Shown: piece by piece, positions 26,001 through 33,023 of the stretch | Layout: the number at the start of each line of letters is the position of its first letter | Position numbering within the stretch: position 1 is the first letter of the stretch | Assembly (NCBI RefSeq): GCF_013004065.1 | Contig: NZ_CP053084.1 | Location: forward strand, 310,001 to 374,000 | Origin: Limnobacter sp. SAORIC-580 | GTDB taxonomy: Bacteria > Pseudomonadota > Gammaproteobacteria > Burkholderiales > Burkholderiaceae_B | Direction: 5' to 3' | Length of the DNA stretch: 64,000 nucleotides | The notes under the pieces: generated by a model | Database searches by the model: none | What the model was told of the DNA's origin: nothing | Seen by the model: only the letters and a program-made list of their open reading frames with translations | Translations under genes and position numbers: made by a program

Positions 26001-26176
26001 TTCCAGCCCATGTGCTCAGCAAAATGCACCATGAGCACTCTTTTCAAGACGATTTGAGTTTGGGCGATTTGCCTGAAGGAGGCATGGGTCTGGCATTCAT
26101 GCGCATGGTGTCGCGGCGTTTCGTGTACCAGGCCAAGCAGAATCAGCGCGGCAATCGCTTGTTGTTGCTGCTGTAA
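23096..26176 (+). CDS. Multidomain partner-switch protein: REC-PP2C-REC-pseudoPP2C-HATPase
   Basis: A 1026-residue cytoplasmic protein starting at GTG. REC1 (about 11-128) has DD at 17-18, phospho-acceptor Asp61 and Lys113. A SpoIIE-type PP2C phosphatase (about 160-410) keeps its metal ligands Asp191, Asp209 (DVSGHG), Asp343 (YSDG) and Asp401. REC2 (about 450-565) has Asp500 and Lys552. A second PP2C-like region (about 596-835) has lost most ligands. A HATPase domain (about 885-1026) has Glu929/Asn933 in the N box, Asp964, and GGMGLA at 995. Thus one chain holds a STAS phosphatase, a STAS kinase and two receiver inputs. It resembles Pseudomonas HsbR (REC-PP2C-HATPase) but with a duplicated REC-PP2C unit. 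The likely substrate is the STAS protein encoded just upstream. Confidence 0.9.
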   Translation: MTEHEPNKQLPRILVVDDSVVERNLFVHMVAKWGYPVEFAASGQEAIELVERHRFQLVLADWQMPGMQGTELCVALRQLDLGQYTYIILMSAQNDEEFLIKALDAGADDVLTKPVDGNELEARLQSAVRRIELQARLARKTNELAHAHDVIAHDLRAVSGLQRSFLPEAQSPFQGLNYQWLSVPSKYVSGDHLQVFELQRDVYGFYLLDVSGHGIPAAVKSMQLVQMFADRSATSIVFEGRLGSDGQRLVSRPRDVVARLNRLFQQTESDLSYFTMIYGVFNTANRQVSLCQAGHPSPLLLSAGKPANVLGSGGYPVGLFDFDDFEDIELTLGNEDALILYSDGVTEVLSASSEAFGEKRLLDFVNQQSSQGRWSDLPERIQMRVQHWGGSVIEQKGFEDDVSILMLAPRPGVLDQCDVVDADRQVPELVFRLQEIQANLPSSLPAKAGKSIVIVDDSRSFLRIFEAMLHSWGYTVHSAKNGHEALALIEIHQPDFVLTDWDMPGMSGIELCEQVRAQKQNAYTYIIMITGYASRDDLLNSLRVGADDFMTKPVNPSELKVRLKTAERIADLHTGLERRHTELSQLYEALQRDMREVSRIQRALLPKSKQYPWPFAIQTIYQPQGYVCGKQMGLLETQANEHGFFMLNMAGQDTATALQTMALARWFSMARATRVLFPVEETSSKIRRYLASPEQVLAQLSSISPSLKDEPPQFDLLYGLINLDQGTLLVAGIGDWAMVMAQPGLAPAFLGTHGEPGQALGVGQVIYQGVIAPGSRLYFYPRECANTLGVPDIQVWQQSVLLDDTQGDVLSREFSRLLDSGRNEVDIVGDLSLLGIQWRESFEVQRLALPSARVSELADEFVQTGLTLQDEFSSHEHAFKLGEFLNYTAFTAVADTVNIGVLSRAVRAFVEELAYTEEVCYNTDLVVSEALTNVMLHGFKDKRPEPAQLTVLAFQHGVGVLIEDWGSSIPAHVLSKMHHEHSFQDDLSLGDLPEGGMGLAFMRMVSRRFVYQAKQNQRGNRLLLLL

Positions 26177-26186
26177 ACCCGCCGGT

Positions 26187-27059
26187 TCAGTTTTTATTGT
26201 CGCCCGTGGCCGGTGCTTCTGGTGGTACCCAGCCAGTGGGTTGAAACGCAGGATTGTTCGGCATTTCCTCTGCCATTTTGTCGATCAAGCCCACAATTCG
26301 TTCATCCACAAATTTGCTGGCCGATTTTTGCAGGGCCCGTGACACTTCCGATTCAATCGCCGTCATGGCCAAGGGGCGAATTTTCCAGATCAATTGCGCC
26401 AGCCTGGGCAATTCTTCCTTGGGTGGCAGGTTGTCGCCGTACTGGTCCAGTTCTTTCACAAATAGCGAAACGGCTTGGTCGCAAAAGCTTTCAAGATGAC
26501 CGCGCAGCGACGCAATCAAATCCAGCAAGTCGAGCAAAGGCAAACCGGCGCTGGCCATTTCCGCACCGGCGTGCAAAATTTTCGGGCTGGGTGCACGGTA
26601 ACGCAAACCATCGGGTTCCAGCAGGCCAAGCTCAATTGTTTTGGCCAGGGCACCACGGCTTAAGCTGGTGCCAAACAGGGTGGCCAAATGCACCGGGTTG
26701 TAATTCTTCGGTATTTCATCTGTCCACGGGCTGGTAATTGCATGCGTTAAACCCAACAGCTGGCGAAGGTCGTAACCCTTGTCAATGGCGTCCAGCATTT
26801 CCTGAATATTGCTCAGGGTGTAACCGCGCCCCAACATTTGCCCAATCAGTTTGAGTCGCGACAAATGGTCTTCACTGTAAAAACCCACGCGCCCACGTTT
26901 TTCGGGCGGGGCCAACAGCCCCCGGTCCTGATAGGCACGTACATTGCGCACTGTGGTGTTGGCGGTGCGCGCAAGTTCATCAATGGTGAACTCGCGACCC
27001 TGCCCACTGGTGGAAGTGTCTTTGTTTGCCGACGATTTTTTGAAGCGGAATGAAACCAT
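26187..27059 (-). CDS. MerR family transcriptional regulator
   Basis: A 290-residue regulator with a MerR winged-helix domain at about residues 23-92: FTIDELARTANTTVRNVRAYQDRGLL then a GRVGFYSEDHLSRLKLI wing. The long C-terminal region (about 100-290) is largely helical and not a known metal- or drug-binding domain to me; no Cys cluster is seen, so metal sensing is unlikely. It converges with the partner-switch gene and is divergent from pldA, a position that suggests control of pldA or itself. Its ATG lies at the predicted transcription start and has no Shine-Dalgarno. Confidence 0.85.
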   Translation of the reverse strand: MVSFRFKKSSANKDTSTSGQGREFTIDELARTANTTVRNVRAYQDRGLLAPPEKRGRVGFYSEDHLSRLKLIGQMLGRGYTLSNIQEMLDAIDKGYDLRQLLGLTHAITSPWTDEIPKNYNPVHLATLFGTSLSRGALAKTIELGLLEPDGLRYRAPSPKILHAGAEMASAGLPLLDLLDLIASLRGHLESFCDQAVSLFVKELDQYGDNLPPKEELPRLAQLIWKIRPLAMTAIESEVSRALQKSASKFVDERIVGLIDKMAEEMPNNPAFQPTGWVPPEAPATGDNKN

Positions 27060-27065
27060 TTAAGA

Positions 27066-27096
27066 ATTGTAACCAAATGTGAGAGTATCTAGCCAA
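27066..27096 (-). promoter_or_regulatory. Candidate promoter of the merR-type gene with 19-base spacer
   Basis: On the minus strand, TTGGCT (27096-27091) and TACAAT (27071-27066) are separated by 19 bases, the long spacing typical of promoters bound by MerR proteins. The expected transcription start falls at or next to the ATG at 27059, which would make the mRNA leaderless. No clear dyad is visible in the spacer. Confidence 0.35.
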
Positions 27097-27120
27097 CCAA
27101 GCTTGACGCAGTACGCGATT

Positions 27121-28209
27121 ATGAACAAAACCCTACTTGTTGCGCTGGGCCTTTTCGGCTTGGGCAGTTGGGCCAACGCCCAAGACATTCAAAACAAAAC
27201 CCTGGACGAAGAGGCACTTCGTGCCTGCCTGTTTCTTGAAGACGACCAACTTCGCCTGCGCTGCTTTGATGATGCCACAGGCAGAAGCCTGGTGGTCAAA
27301 GATGGTTCCGCTCCTGAAGCAGCCGCAGCCATTGACGGGGGGTTGTTGTTGTACAAACGCAGCGAAGACACCACCCTGAGCTGGCTGGATCGCCGCTGGG
27401 AGCTGGCCCCTTCAGCCAAACGAGGCACTTTTTCCATACGCCCGTACCAGCCTGTTTACCTGTTGCCGGTGTATCACAACAAATCACCGAACATTCGTCC
27501 CACCAGCCCGAACCCCGCCAACACAGTGCAGCCGGGCGATGCGCCCGAGAATCTCGATCGCAATGAATTGAAATTTCAGCTCAGCCTGAAAACCAAGGTG
27601 ATGGAGAATATGTTTGGTGACAATGGTGATTTGTGGTTTGGCTACACGCAGTCCAGCCGTTGGCAGGTTATGAACCAGGACATTTCCCGCCCTTTTCGGG
27701 AAACAAATTATGAACCAGAGCTGATTTTCACCTGGCGCTCCAGCTGGAGCGAGTTCAGGGAGGCCACTGGTTGGGAACCTCGCCTACTGGGCTTGAGCCT
27801 GAATCACCAGTCCAACGGGCGGGCCTTGCCACTGTCGAGATCGTGGAATCGCTTGATCGGCATGGTCGGGTTTGAGCGTGAAAACACCATGGTTCAATTC
27901 AGGCCCTGGTTGCGCATTGCCGAAGATGCCGCCGAAGATGACAACCCCGACATCAGCGATTTCATGGGCCGTGGCGACATGTTGCTGGTCCACAAACACA
28001 ATGGCCATGAATATTCCCTGCTGACCCGCCATAACTTTCGCGGTGGCGATGAATCTCGGGGCGCTGTTCAATTTGACTGGGCATTCCCGCTCACCAGCAA
28101 CTTGCGTGGTCATTTGCAATACTTCACCGGTTATGGCGAAAGCCTGATTGATTACAATTACAAATCCGATTATCTGGGTATTGGTTTGTCTTTGGTGGGG
28201 TGGTATTGA
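27121..28209 (+). CDS. pldA: Outer-membrane phospholipase A (OMPLA)
   Basis: A 362-residue outer-membrane phospholipase A1 (PF02253). It has a signal peptide ending ANAQ, a proline-rich stretch of about residues 120-150, and a 12-strand barrel. The active site is visible as NHQSNGRALPLSRSWNR, with the His, Ser and Asn of the OMPLA triad in that order. It hydrolyses mislocalised outer-leaflet phospholipids after dimerisation with calcium. The N-terminal extension of about 120 residues before the barrel is longer than in E. coli PldA. The ATG at 27121 is preferred over 27079 since it starts the signal peptide. Confidence 0.9.
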   Translation: MNKTLLVALGLFGLGSWANAQDIQNKTLDEEALRACLFLEDDQLRLRCFDDATGRSLVVKDGSAPEAAAAIDGGLLLYKRSEDTTLSWLDRRWELAPSAKRGTFSIRPYQPVYLLPVYHNKSPNIRPTSPNPANTVQPGDAPENLDRNELKFQLSLKTKVMENMFGDNGDLWFGYTQSSRWQVMNQDISRPFRETNYEPELIFTWRSSWSEFREATGWEPRLLGLSLNHQSNGRALPLSRSWNRLIGMVGFERENTMVQFRPWLRIAEDAAEDDNPDISDFMGRGDMLLVHKHNGHEYSLLTRHNFRGGDESRGAVQFDWAFPLTSNLRGHLQYFTGYGESLIDYNYKSDYLGIGLSLVGWY

Positions 28210-29084
28210 ACGTGTGGTTGAAGTGTGCTTTTGTCGCCTGCCTTTTGTTCACCGGGGTGGCGCAGGCCAATGAGCCCGTTGTTTTTGTCCTGGCCGCCAC
28301 TGAGAAGGTGGTGGTCACCAATCCGAAGGGGCAACAATACAGTGCCCTTCCCACCCAACGCCTGTTGCATGGTCATACCATTGCAGTGCCCAACGGGCAG
28401 CGATTCTCTGTGTTGATCTTGAACACCGGCAATCGAAGGGTCTACAACGGACCCGCCCGGCTCAAGGTAATCGCTGACACTGTTCGCGTGTTGAGCGGGC
28501 CAGCTGTGAAAGTCTTTCCTCTGGAGCAAGCCCATCTGGATTTGGTTGATCAATGGATTAATCTGTATACCCGCCCGCGCGGTGTGTTGCCGGTTAAAGG
28601 TGACAAAGCTGATAAAACCGAATCGGCCGAAAGTGACGCACTTCGCGTTTTGCAACCCATCGACGGATCGCTGCTGTTGACCCGTAATCCGGAATTTATA
28701 TTTCAGGGCGATTTGCCGAGAGAAGGCAACTTGATGTTGTTTGATTCAAGAGGCAAGCGATTTTGGGTTGAACCCCTGGAGAGCGAGTATGTCAGTTTGC
28801 CGCCTGCCGCAAAATTTGAGTGGGGCCAAAGTTTTACCTGGGAAGTACGGCGCCTGACCGGTGGCCGTGTGGTCAGTGGCAGTTTTCACATTGCCAGTGA
28901 AGAAACCGCGCGCAGTTTGCTGGAGGCACGGGTGCCGGACACTGCAGGCACTTTGCCCGAGGCAAAGCTGTTTTATGGCATGCGCCTTCAACTGGCCAAG
29001 GCCTACAAGGAAGCCGATGAGGTGTGGGCGTCTTTGGGCATGGTATTGACCGCGCAGGGGCAACCCAGCCGAATTCGTCCTTAG
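28200..29084 (+). CDS. Exported protein of unknown function downstream of pldA
   Basis: An exported protein of 290-294 residues that I do not recognise. It has a signal peptide ending GVAQA. The N-terminal half is beta-rich and includes a HGHTIAVPNGQRFSVLILNTGNRRVYNGPARL stretch reminiscent of FecR-like sandwiches, and the second half (about 155-250) resembles an Ig-like fold. The C-terminus is helical. It overlaps the pldA end, so coupled expression is likely. The start is uncertain: GTG at 28200, TTG at 28206 and GTG at 28212 are all in frame, and the last is best spaced from a GGGGTGG. A periplasmic or envelope role is an inference. Confidence 0.6.
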   Translation: MVLNVWLKCAFVACLLFTGVAQANEPVVFVLAATEKVVVTNPKGQQYSALPTQRLLHGHTIAVPNGQRFSVLILNTGNRRVYNGPARLKVIADTVRVLSGPAVKVFPLEQAHLDLVDQWINLYTRPRGVLPVKGDKADKTESAESDALRVLQPIDGSLLLTRNPEFIFQGDLPREGNLMLFDSRGKRFWVEPLESEYVSLPPAAKFEWGQSFTWEVRRLTGGRVVSGSFHIASEETARSLLEARVPDTAGTLPEAKLFYGMRLQLAKAYKEADEVWASLGMVLTAQGQPSRIRP

Positions 29085-29102
29085 TCGCTGCCTGGTAAAT
29101 CC

Positions 29103-31025
29103 CTAGCCGTCCAGTTCTTCCCAGCGGGCATACGCTTTCAGCAGTTCATTTTCCAGGTCAACCATGCGGGCTTGCGCGGCAGTCACTGTGCTGGCTTCTT
29201 GCTGGTAAAAATTAGGGTCACCAATTTTTGCCACCAGTGCTTCCTGTTCTGTTTCCAGTTTCTCGATCAGCGCGGGCAGCATTTCGAGTTCACGTTGCTC
29301 TTTGTAACCCAGTTTTTTAGTCTTCTTGACAGGTGTTGGTGCAGTAGCTGCAACTGTCGGTTGTGCAACGGCGGGTGGGGCAGGTGGTGCAGCGTTGGGC
29401 GTGTTGGTCTTGCCCACATTGGCCCAGGGGTCGGTGGTGCGTTGGCGCAACCAGTCGTCATAACCGCCCACGTAGTCGCCCACCACACCATCGCCTTCAA
29501 AAACCAGGCAACGGGTCACAATCTGGTTCAAAAATTCCCGGTCGTGGCTCACCAAAATCAGTGTGCCCTGGTAGGCCATCAGTTTTTCTTCCAGCAACTC
29601 CAGGGTTTCAATGTCCAGGTCGTTGGTGGGTTCATCCAGCACCATCACGTTCGAGGGTGTTGAAAACAGCTGTGCCAGAATCAGCCTTGCGCGTTCTCCA
29701 CCCGACAAACTGCGCACGGGTTGGCGGGCGCGGTCGGGTGTGAACAGAAAGTCTTGCAAATAGCCGATCACATGCTTGGCCTGCCCATCGATGGTAATGA
29801 ATTCCTTGCCTGCACCAATAATTTCAACTGCGGTGTCTTCTTCATTGAACTGGCTGCGCAACTGGTCGAAGTAGGCAATTTCCAGTTTGGTGCCCAACTT
29901 GATGTGGCCTGAATCGGGTGGCAACTGCCCCAGCAACACTTTCAGTGCAGTGGTTTTGCCAATGCCGTTGGGGCCGAGGAAGCCGATTTTTTCACCGCGC
30001 AAAATGGTGTTGGTGAAGTTGCGCAAAATTGGCAAGTCGCCCAACTGTTTATTGATGTCGGTCATCTCAGCGACTACTTTGCCGCTGCGTTCAGCCTCCT
30101 GCACCTGTACTTTCGCACTGCCCACCACATTGCGTCGATCTGAAAACTGTTTGCGCATTTCCATCAATGCGCGCACGCGGCCTTCGTTGCGGGTGCGTCG
30201 CGCTTCAATACCACGGCGAATCCACACTTCCTCTTCAGCCAGTTTTTTATCGAACAGCGCGTTGGCCTTTTCCTGGGCATGCAGAAATTCCGCCTTGCCT
30301 TTCAAAAATCCCTCATATCCGCCCGACCAGCTTTTCAGCATGCCGCGATCAAGGTCGCACACCCGTGTGGCCAGCTTTCGCATGAATGAACGATCGTGAC
30401 TCACGAAAATCACAGCACCTTTGAACTGGCGAATCTGCTCTTCCAGCAATTCAATGCTGGGAATGTCCAGGTGGTTGGTGGGTTCATCCAGCAACAGCAC
30501 GTCGGGGTTACTCACCATGGCTTTGGCCAGCATCACCTTGCGCTTCATGCCGCCCGACAACTTGGCAAAGGGCAAGTCCGCAGGTAACTTCATGCGGGAA
30601 AGCATTTGATCTACTTCGCTTTCCAGATGCCAGCCGTGGTGCTCGCCCAACTCATGTTGTGCTTCTTCAAGCACTTTGGCCTGTGCGGGTGTCAAAGAAT
30701 CATGATCCAGCGGACCCAGTGTGCGGCTGATGCTGATGTGTTTGCCCAAGGTACCGAAGCCTTGTGCTACAACATCAAAAATGGTGTCGTCATGTTCCTG
30801 GGGCACGGCTTGTTCAAGGCAGGTCATGCGCAGGCCGTCCTGTTTAATCACCAGGCCATCTTCAGGCGTGGTTTCGCCCGTCAGAATGCGAAACAGTGTA
30901 CTTTTGCCCGTGCCGTTGCGGCCCACCAAGGCCACGCGCTCACGTTCTTCAATTGAAAAATCAACCTGATCCAGCAGCACAGTGGTACCTATCCGGTACG
31001 TGGCGGCTTTTAAGCCCAACAACAT
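29103..31025 (-). CDS. uup: ABC-F family ATPase Uup
   Basis: A 640-residue soluble ABC-F protein with two ATPase domains. Walker A motifs are GRNGTGKST and GPNGIGKTT, signature motifs are LSGGMKRK and LSGGERAR, and Walker B ends are LLLDEPTNHLD and MVLDEPTNDLD. A PQT-rich linker at about 530-560 leads to a C-terminal coiled coil as in Uup, which binds DNA or the ribosome. ABC-F proteins act on ribosomes and on excision of transposons; no transport domain is present. The ATG at 31025 has AAAGGA upstream and lies two bases after the Nudix gene stop; the frame from 31076 is rejected. Confidence 0.9.
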   Translation of the reverse strand: MLLGLKAATYRIGTTVLLDQVDFSIEERERVALVGRNGTGKSTLFRILTGETTPEDGLVIKQDGLRMTCLEQAVPQEHDDTIFDVVAQGFGTLGKHISISRTLGPLDHDSLTPAQAKVLEEAQHELGEHHGWHLESEVDQMLSRMKLPADLPFAKLSGGMKRKVMLAKAMVSNPDVLLLDEPTNHLDIPSIELLEEQIRQFKGAVIFVSHDRSFMRKLATRVCDLDRGMLKSWSGGYEGFLKGKAEFLHAQEKANALFDKKLAEEEVWIRRGIEARRTRNEGRVRALMEMRKQFSDRRNVVGSAKVQVQEAERSGKVVAEMTDINKQLGDLPILRNFTNTILRGEKIGFLGPNGIGKTTALKVLLGQLPPDSGHIKLGTKLEIAYFDQLRSQFNEEDTAVEIIGAGKEFITIDGQAKHVIGYLQDFLFTPDRARQPVRSLSGGERARLILAQLFSTPSNVMVLDEPTNDLDIETLELLEEKLMAYQGTLILVSHDREFLNQIVTRCLVFEGDGVVGDYVGGYDDWLRQRTTDPWANVGKTNTPNAAPPAPPAVAQPTVAATAPTPVKKTKKLGYKEQRELEMLPALIEKLETEQEALVAKIGDPNFYQQEASTVTAAQARMVDLENELLKAYARWEELDG

Positions 31026-31027
31026 GG

Positions 31028-31888
31028 TTATTCCTTTCGTATTTGTCTGGTGGTGGCCAGTGCCAATGCACAGCACAGGGCAGCATCGGGGGTGAACTGC
31101 CAGGCGTTGATTGCTTCAACGCAGGCATTGGGTGTCATTAACTGAAATGCACCCACTTCGCCATCGCGGTTTTTGGGGCGGCGCCCCGGCTTTAACTGGC
31201 CATGAAACAGAATGACTGTTTCGTAATGCCAGCCACCATACAGCAAGGGGCGGCTTAACACCAGTTCATGGCAGTTTAAAGGTTCAATCCAGGCAAAATC
31301 GTCTGAATTCAGCCCGGCTTCCTCCTCCAGTTCCCGCCACAGTGTGTTGTCAATACTCTCAGCGCTTGCAATACCGCCTGCTGCCAGGTTATCCAGCATG
31401 CCCGGGTTTTCGTGCTTGGTCGCGGCGCGCACACCTGTCCACACGCAACCTTTGTGGTTCTCAACATGCACATGCACTGCTCGGCTGCGAAATCCCAGCG
31501 TTTTGAACAAAGCCCGCTCGGCCGTGGCCAACACCTGTCCTTGCCTGGTCAGCAACAATTGTTCTTCATTGCGCCAGCCCGGCACCAGGCCCATGGCTTT
31601 CAGCATGTTCCCAGCAGTGGCCAGTTTGGCGCTCAGTGCTTGTGGCCCTTCTGTATGTTTGCACTCTATGCCCTGGCCAGTGCTCACGCAGACCAGGCCC
31701 GCTGCATTGAAAACTTTCTCAAAGGTTTGCTGGTGTTGGGTGTCCCAATGGCCCAGGTGCTCGCCATTGAGCAACCATGGAATAAATTGTCGGGCCAGCG
31801 CGCTGGTGTTGTCGCGCCAGCGGCTGACGAAGGGTTGAAACTGCACTGGCAATGTGTTTTGCAACCAGGCTTTGCTCGCGTCAATCAT
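31028..31888 (-). CDS. Nudix hydrolase with N-terminal DUF4743 domain
   Basis: A 286-residue protein with an N-terminal DUF4743-like region (about 1-120) and a C-terminal Nudix domain. The Nudix box GX5EX7REUXEEXGU is seen as GGIASAESIDNTLWRELEEEAG with intact REXXEE glutamates, written here in two overlapping parts: GGIASAES and LWRELEEEAGL. This architecture matches the plant/bacterial TPK-associated Nudix family that removes damaged thiamine diphosphate derivatives; whether it does so here is inferred from family. It lies between rodA and uup on the same strand, with gaps of 10 and 2 bases. Confidence 0.85.
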   Translation of the reverse strand: MIDASKAWLQNTLPVQFQPFVSRWRDNTSALARQFIPWLLNGEHLGHWDTQHQQTFEKVFNAAGLVCVSTGQGIECKHTEGPQALSAKLATAGNMLKAMGLVPGWRNEEQLLLTRQGQVLATAERALFKTLGFRSRAVHVHVENHKGCVWTGVRAATKHENPGMLDNLAAGGIASAESIDNTLWRELEEEAGLNSDDFAWIEPLNCHELVLSRPLLYGGWHYETVILFHGQLKPGRRPKNRDGEVGAFQLMTPNACVEAINAWQFTPDAALCCALALATTRQIRKE

Positions 31889-31898
31889 GGCAAGGCCT

Positions 31899-33023
31899 TC
31901 AGGTTTGAATCAGTTTTTTGGTGTTTTGAATACTCATCAAAATACCGGCACCCATACCCAGTGTCACCATGGCGGTGCCACCGTAACTCATCAAAGGCAG
32001 AGGCACGCCCACCACAGGCAAAATGCCGCTGACCATGCCAATGTTGACAAAGGCGTAGGTGAAAAAAATCAAGGCCATGGCACCTGCCATCAGGCGTGAA
32101 AACAGGGTGGGCGCGTTGCCGGCAATCACCAAGCCTCGCACAATCAGACAGGTGTAGAGCGTCAATAGCACCAGGCAACCCAGCAGGCCGAATTCTTCTG
32201 CAAGCACCGCAAAAATAAAGTCGGTGGTGCGTTCGGGAATAAATTCCAGGTGGGTTTGGGTACCCTGTAAAAACCCTTTGCCGGTAAATCCGCCCGAGCC
32301 CACGGCCACTGTCGATTGAATAATGTGAAAACCTTTGCCAAGCGGGTCTTGCGTGGGGTCTAGCAATGTGAGCACCCGCTGGCGCTGGTAATCGTGCATC
32401 AGCGTCCAGAACAGGGGCAGGCTGGCCAAAAACAAGCCAGTGAGCCAAGCGATCACTTTCCACGACAAACCTGCAAAGAAAATCACAAAGAAGCCCGAGC
32501 CCAATACCAGCAGTGCTGTACCCAGGTCGGGTTGTTTCAGAATCAAAATACCGGGAATGGCCAAGATAACCGAAGCCACCGCGAATTCACGCCAGCCTGA
32601 CACATTCTCCCGTTGCTGGAAAAACCAGGCCAACATCAGAGGCATGGCAATTTTCATAATCTCCGACGGTTGAATCCGGATAAAACCCAGGTTAAGCCAA
32701 CGTTGCGCACCTTTTGAAATGTCGCCAAACAGTTCAACAGCAATCAGCAAAACCACGCCCACCACGTACAGCGGCACTGCGATTCGCATCAAAAATTGGG
32801 GTTTCAGGTTGGCGGTTACCCACATCACCAAAAATGCAATCAGCAAGTTGCGTGAGTGGTCGATAAATCGCCCCTCGAAATCAAATGCTGCGCTGTACTG
32901 GGTGATCAAGGCAAACACAACCAACGACAGCAAAATCGTGCTGAGTACCGGGTCAAAAACGGTCAGGAATGGCTTGATTCGCGGCCAAATGGGTTCACGT
33001 TGAATGGCGCGGTTTCGGTTCAC
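31899..33023 (-). CDS. rodA: Rod-shape peptidoglycan glycosyltransferase RodA (MrdB)
   Basis: A 374-residue SEDS-family polytopic protein with about ten transmembrane helices. Conserved elements are KQPDLGTALLVLGSG (with the essential Asp region), a GFTGKGFLQGTQTHLEFIPERTTDFIF-like loop, visible as EFIPERTTDFIF, and the late GVPLPLMSYGGTAM. RodA polymerises glycan strands in the elongasome together with PBP2. Its ATG overlaps the mrdA stop by four bases. Confidence 0.95.
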   Translation of the reverse strand: MNRNRAIQREPIWPRIKPFLTVFDPVLSTILLSLVVFALITQYSAAFDFEGRFIDHSRNLLIAFLVMWVTANLKPQFLMRIAVPLYVVGVVLLIAVELFGDISKGAQRWLNLGFIRIQPSEIMKIAMPLMLAWFFQQRENVSGWREFAVASVILAIPGILILKQPDLGTALLVLGSGFFVIFFAGLSWKVIAWLTGLFLASLPLFWTLMHDYQRQRVLTLLDPTQDPLGKGFHIIQSTVAVGSGGFTGKGFLQGTQTHLEFIPERTTDFIFAVLAEEFGLLGCLVLLTLYTCLIVRGLVIAGNAPTLFSRLMAGAMALIFFTYAFVNIGMVSGILPVVGVPLPLMSYGGTAMVTLGMGAGILMSIQNTKKLIQT

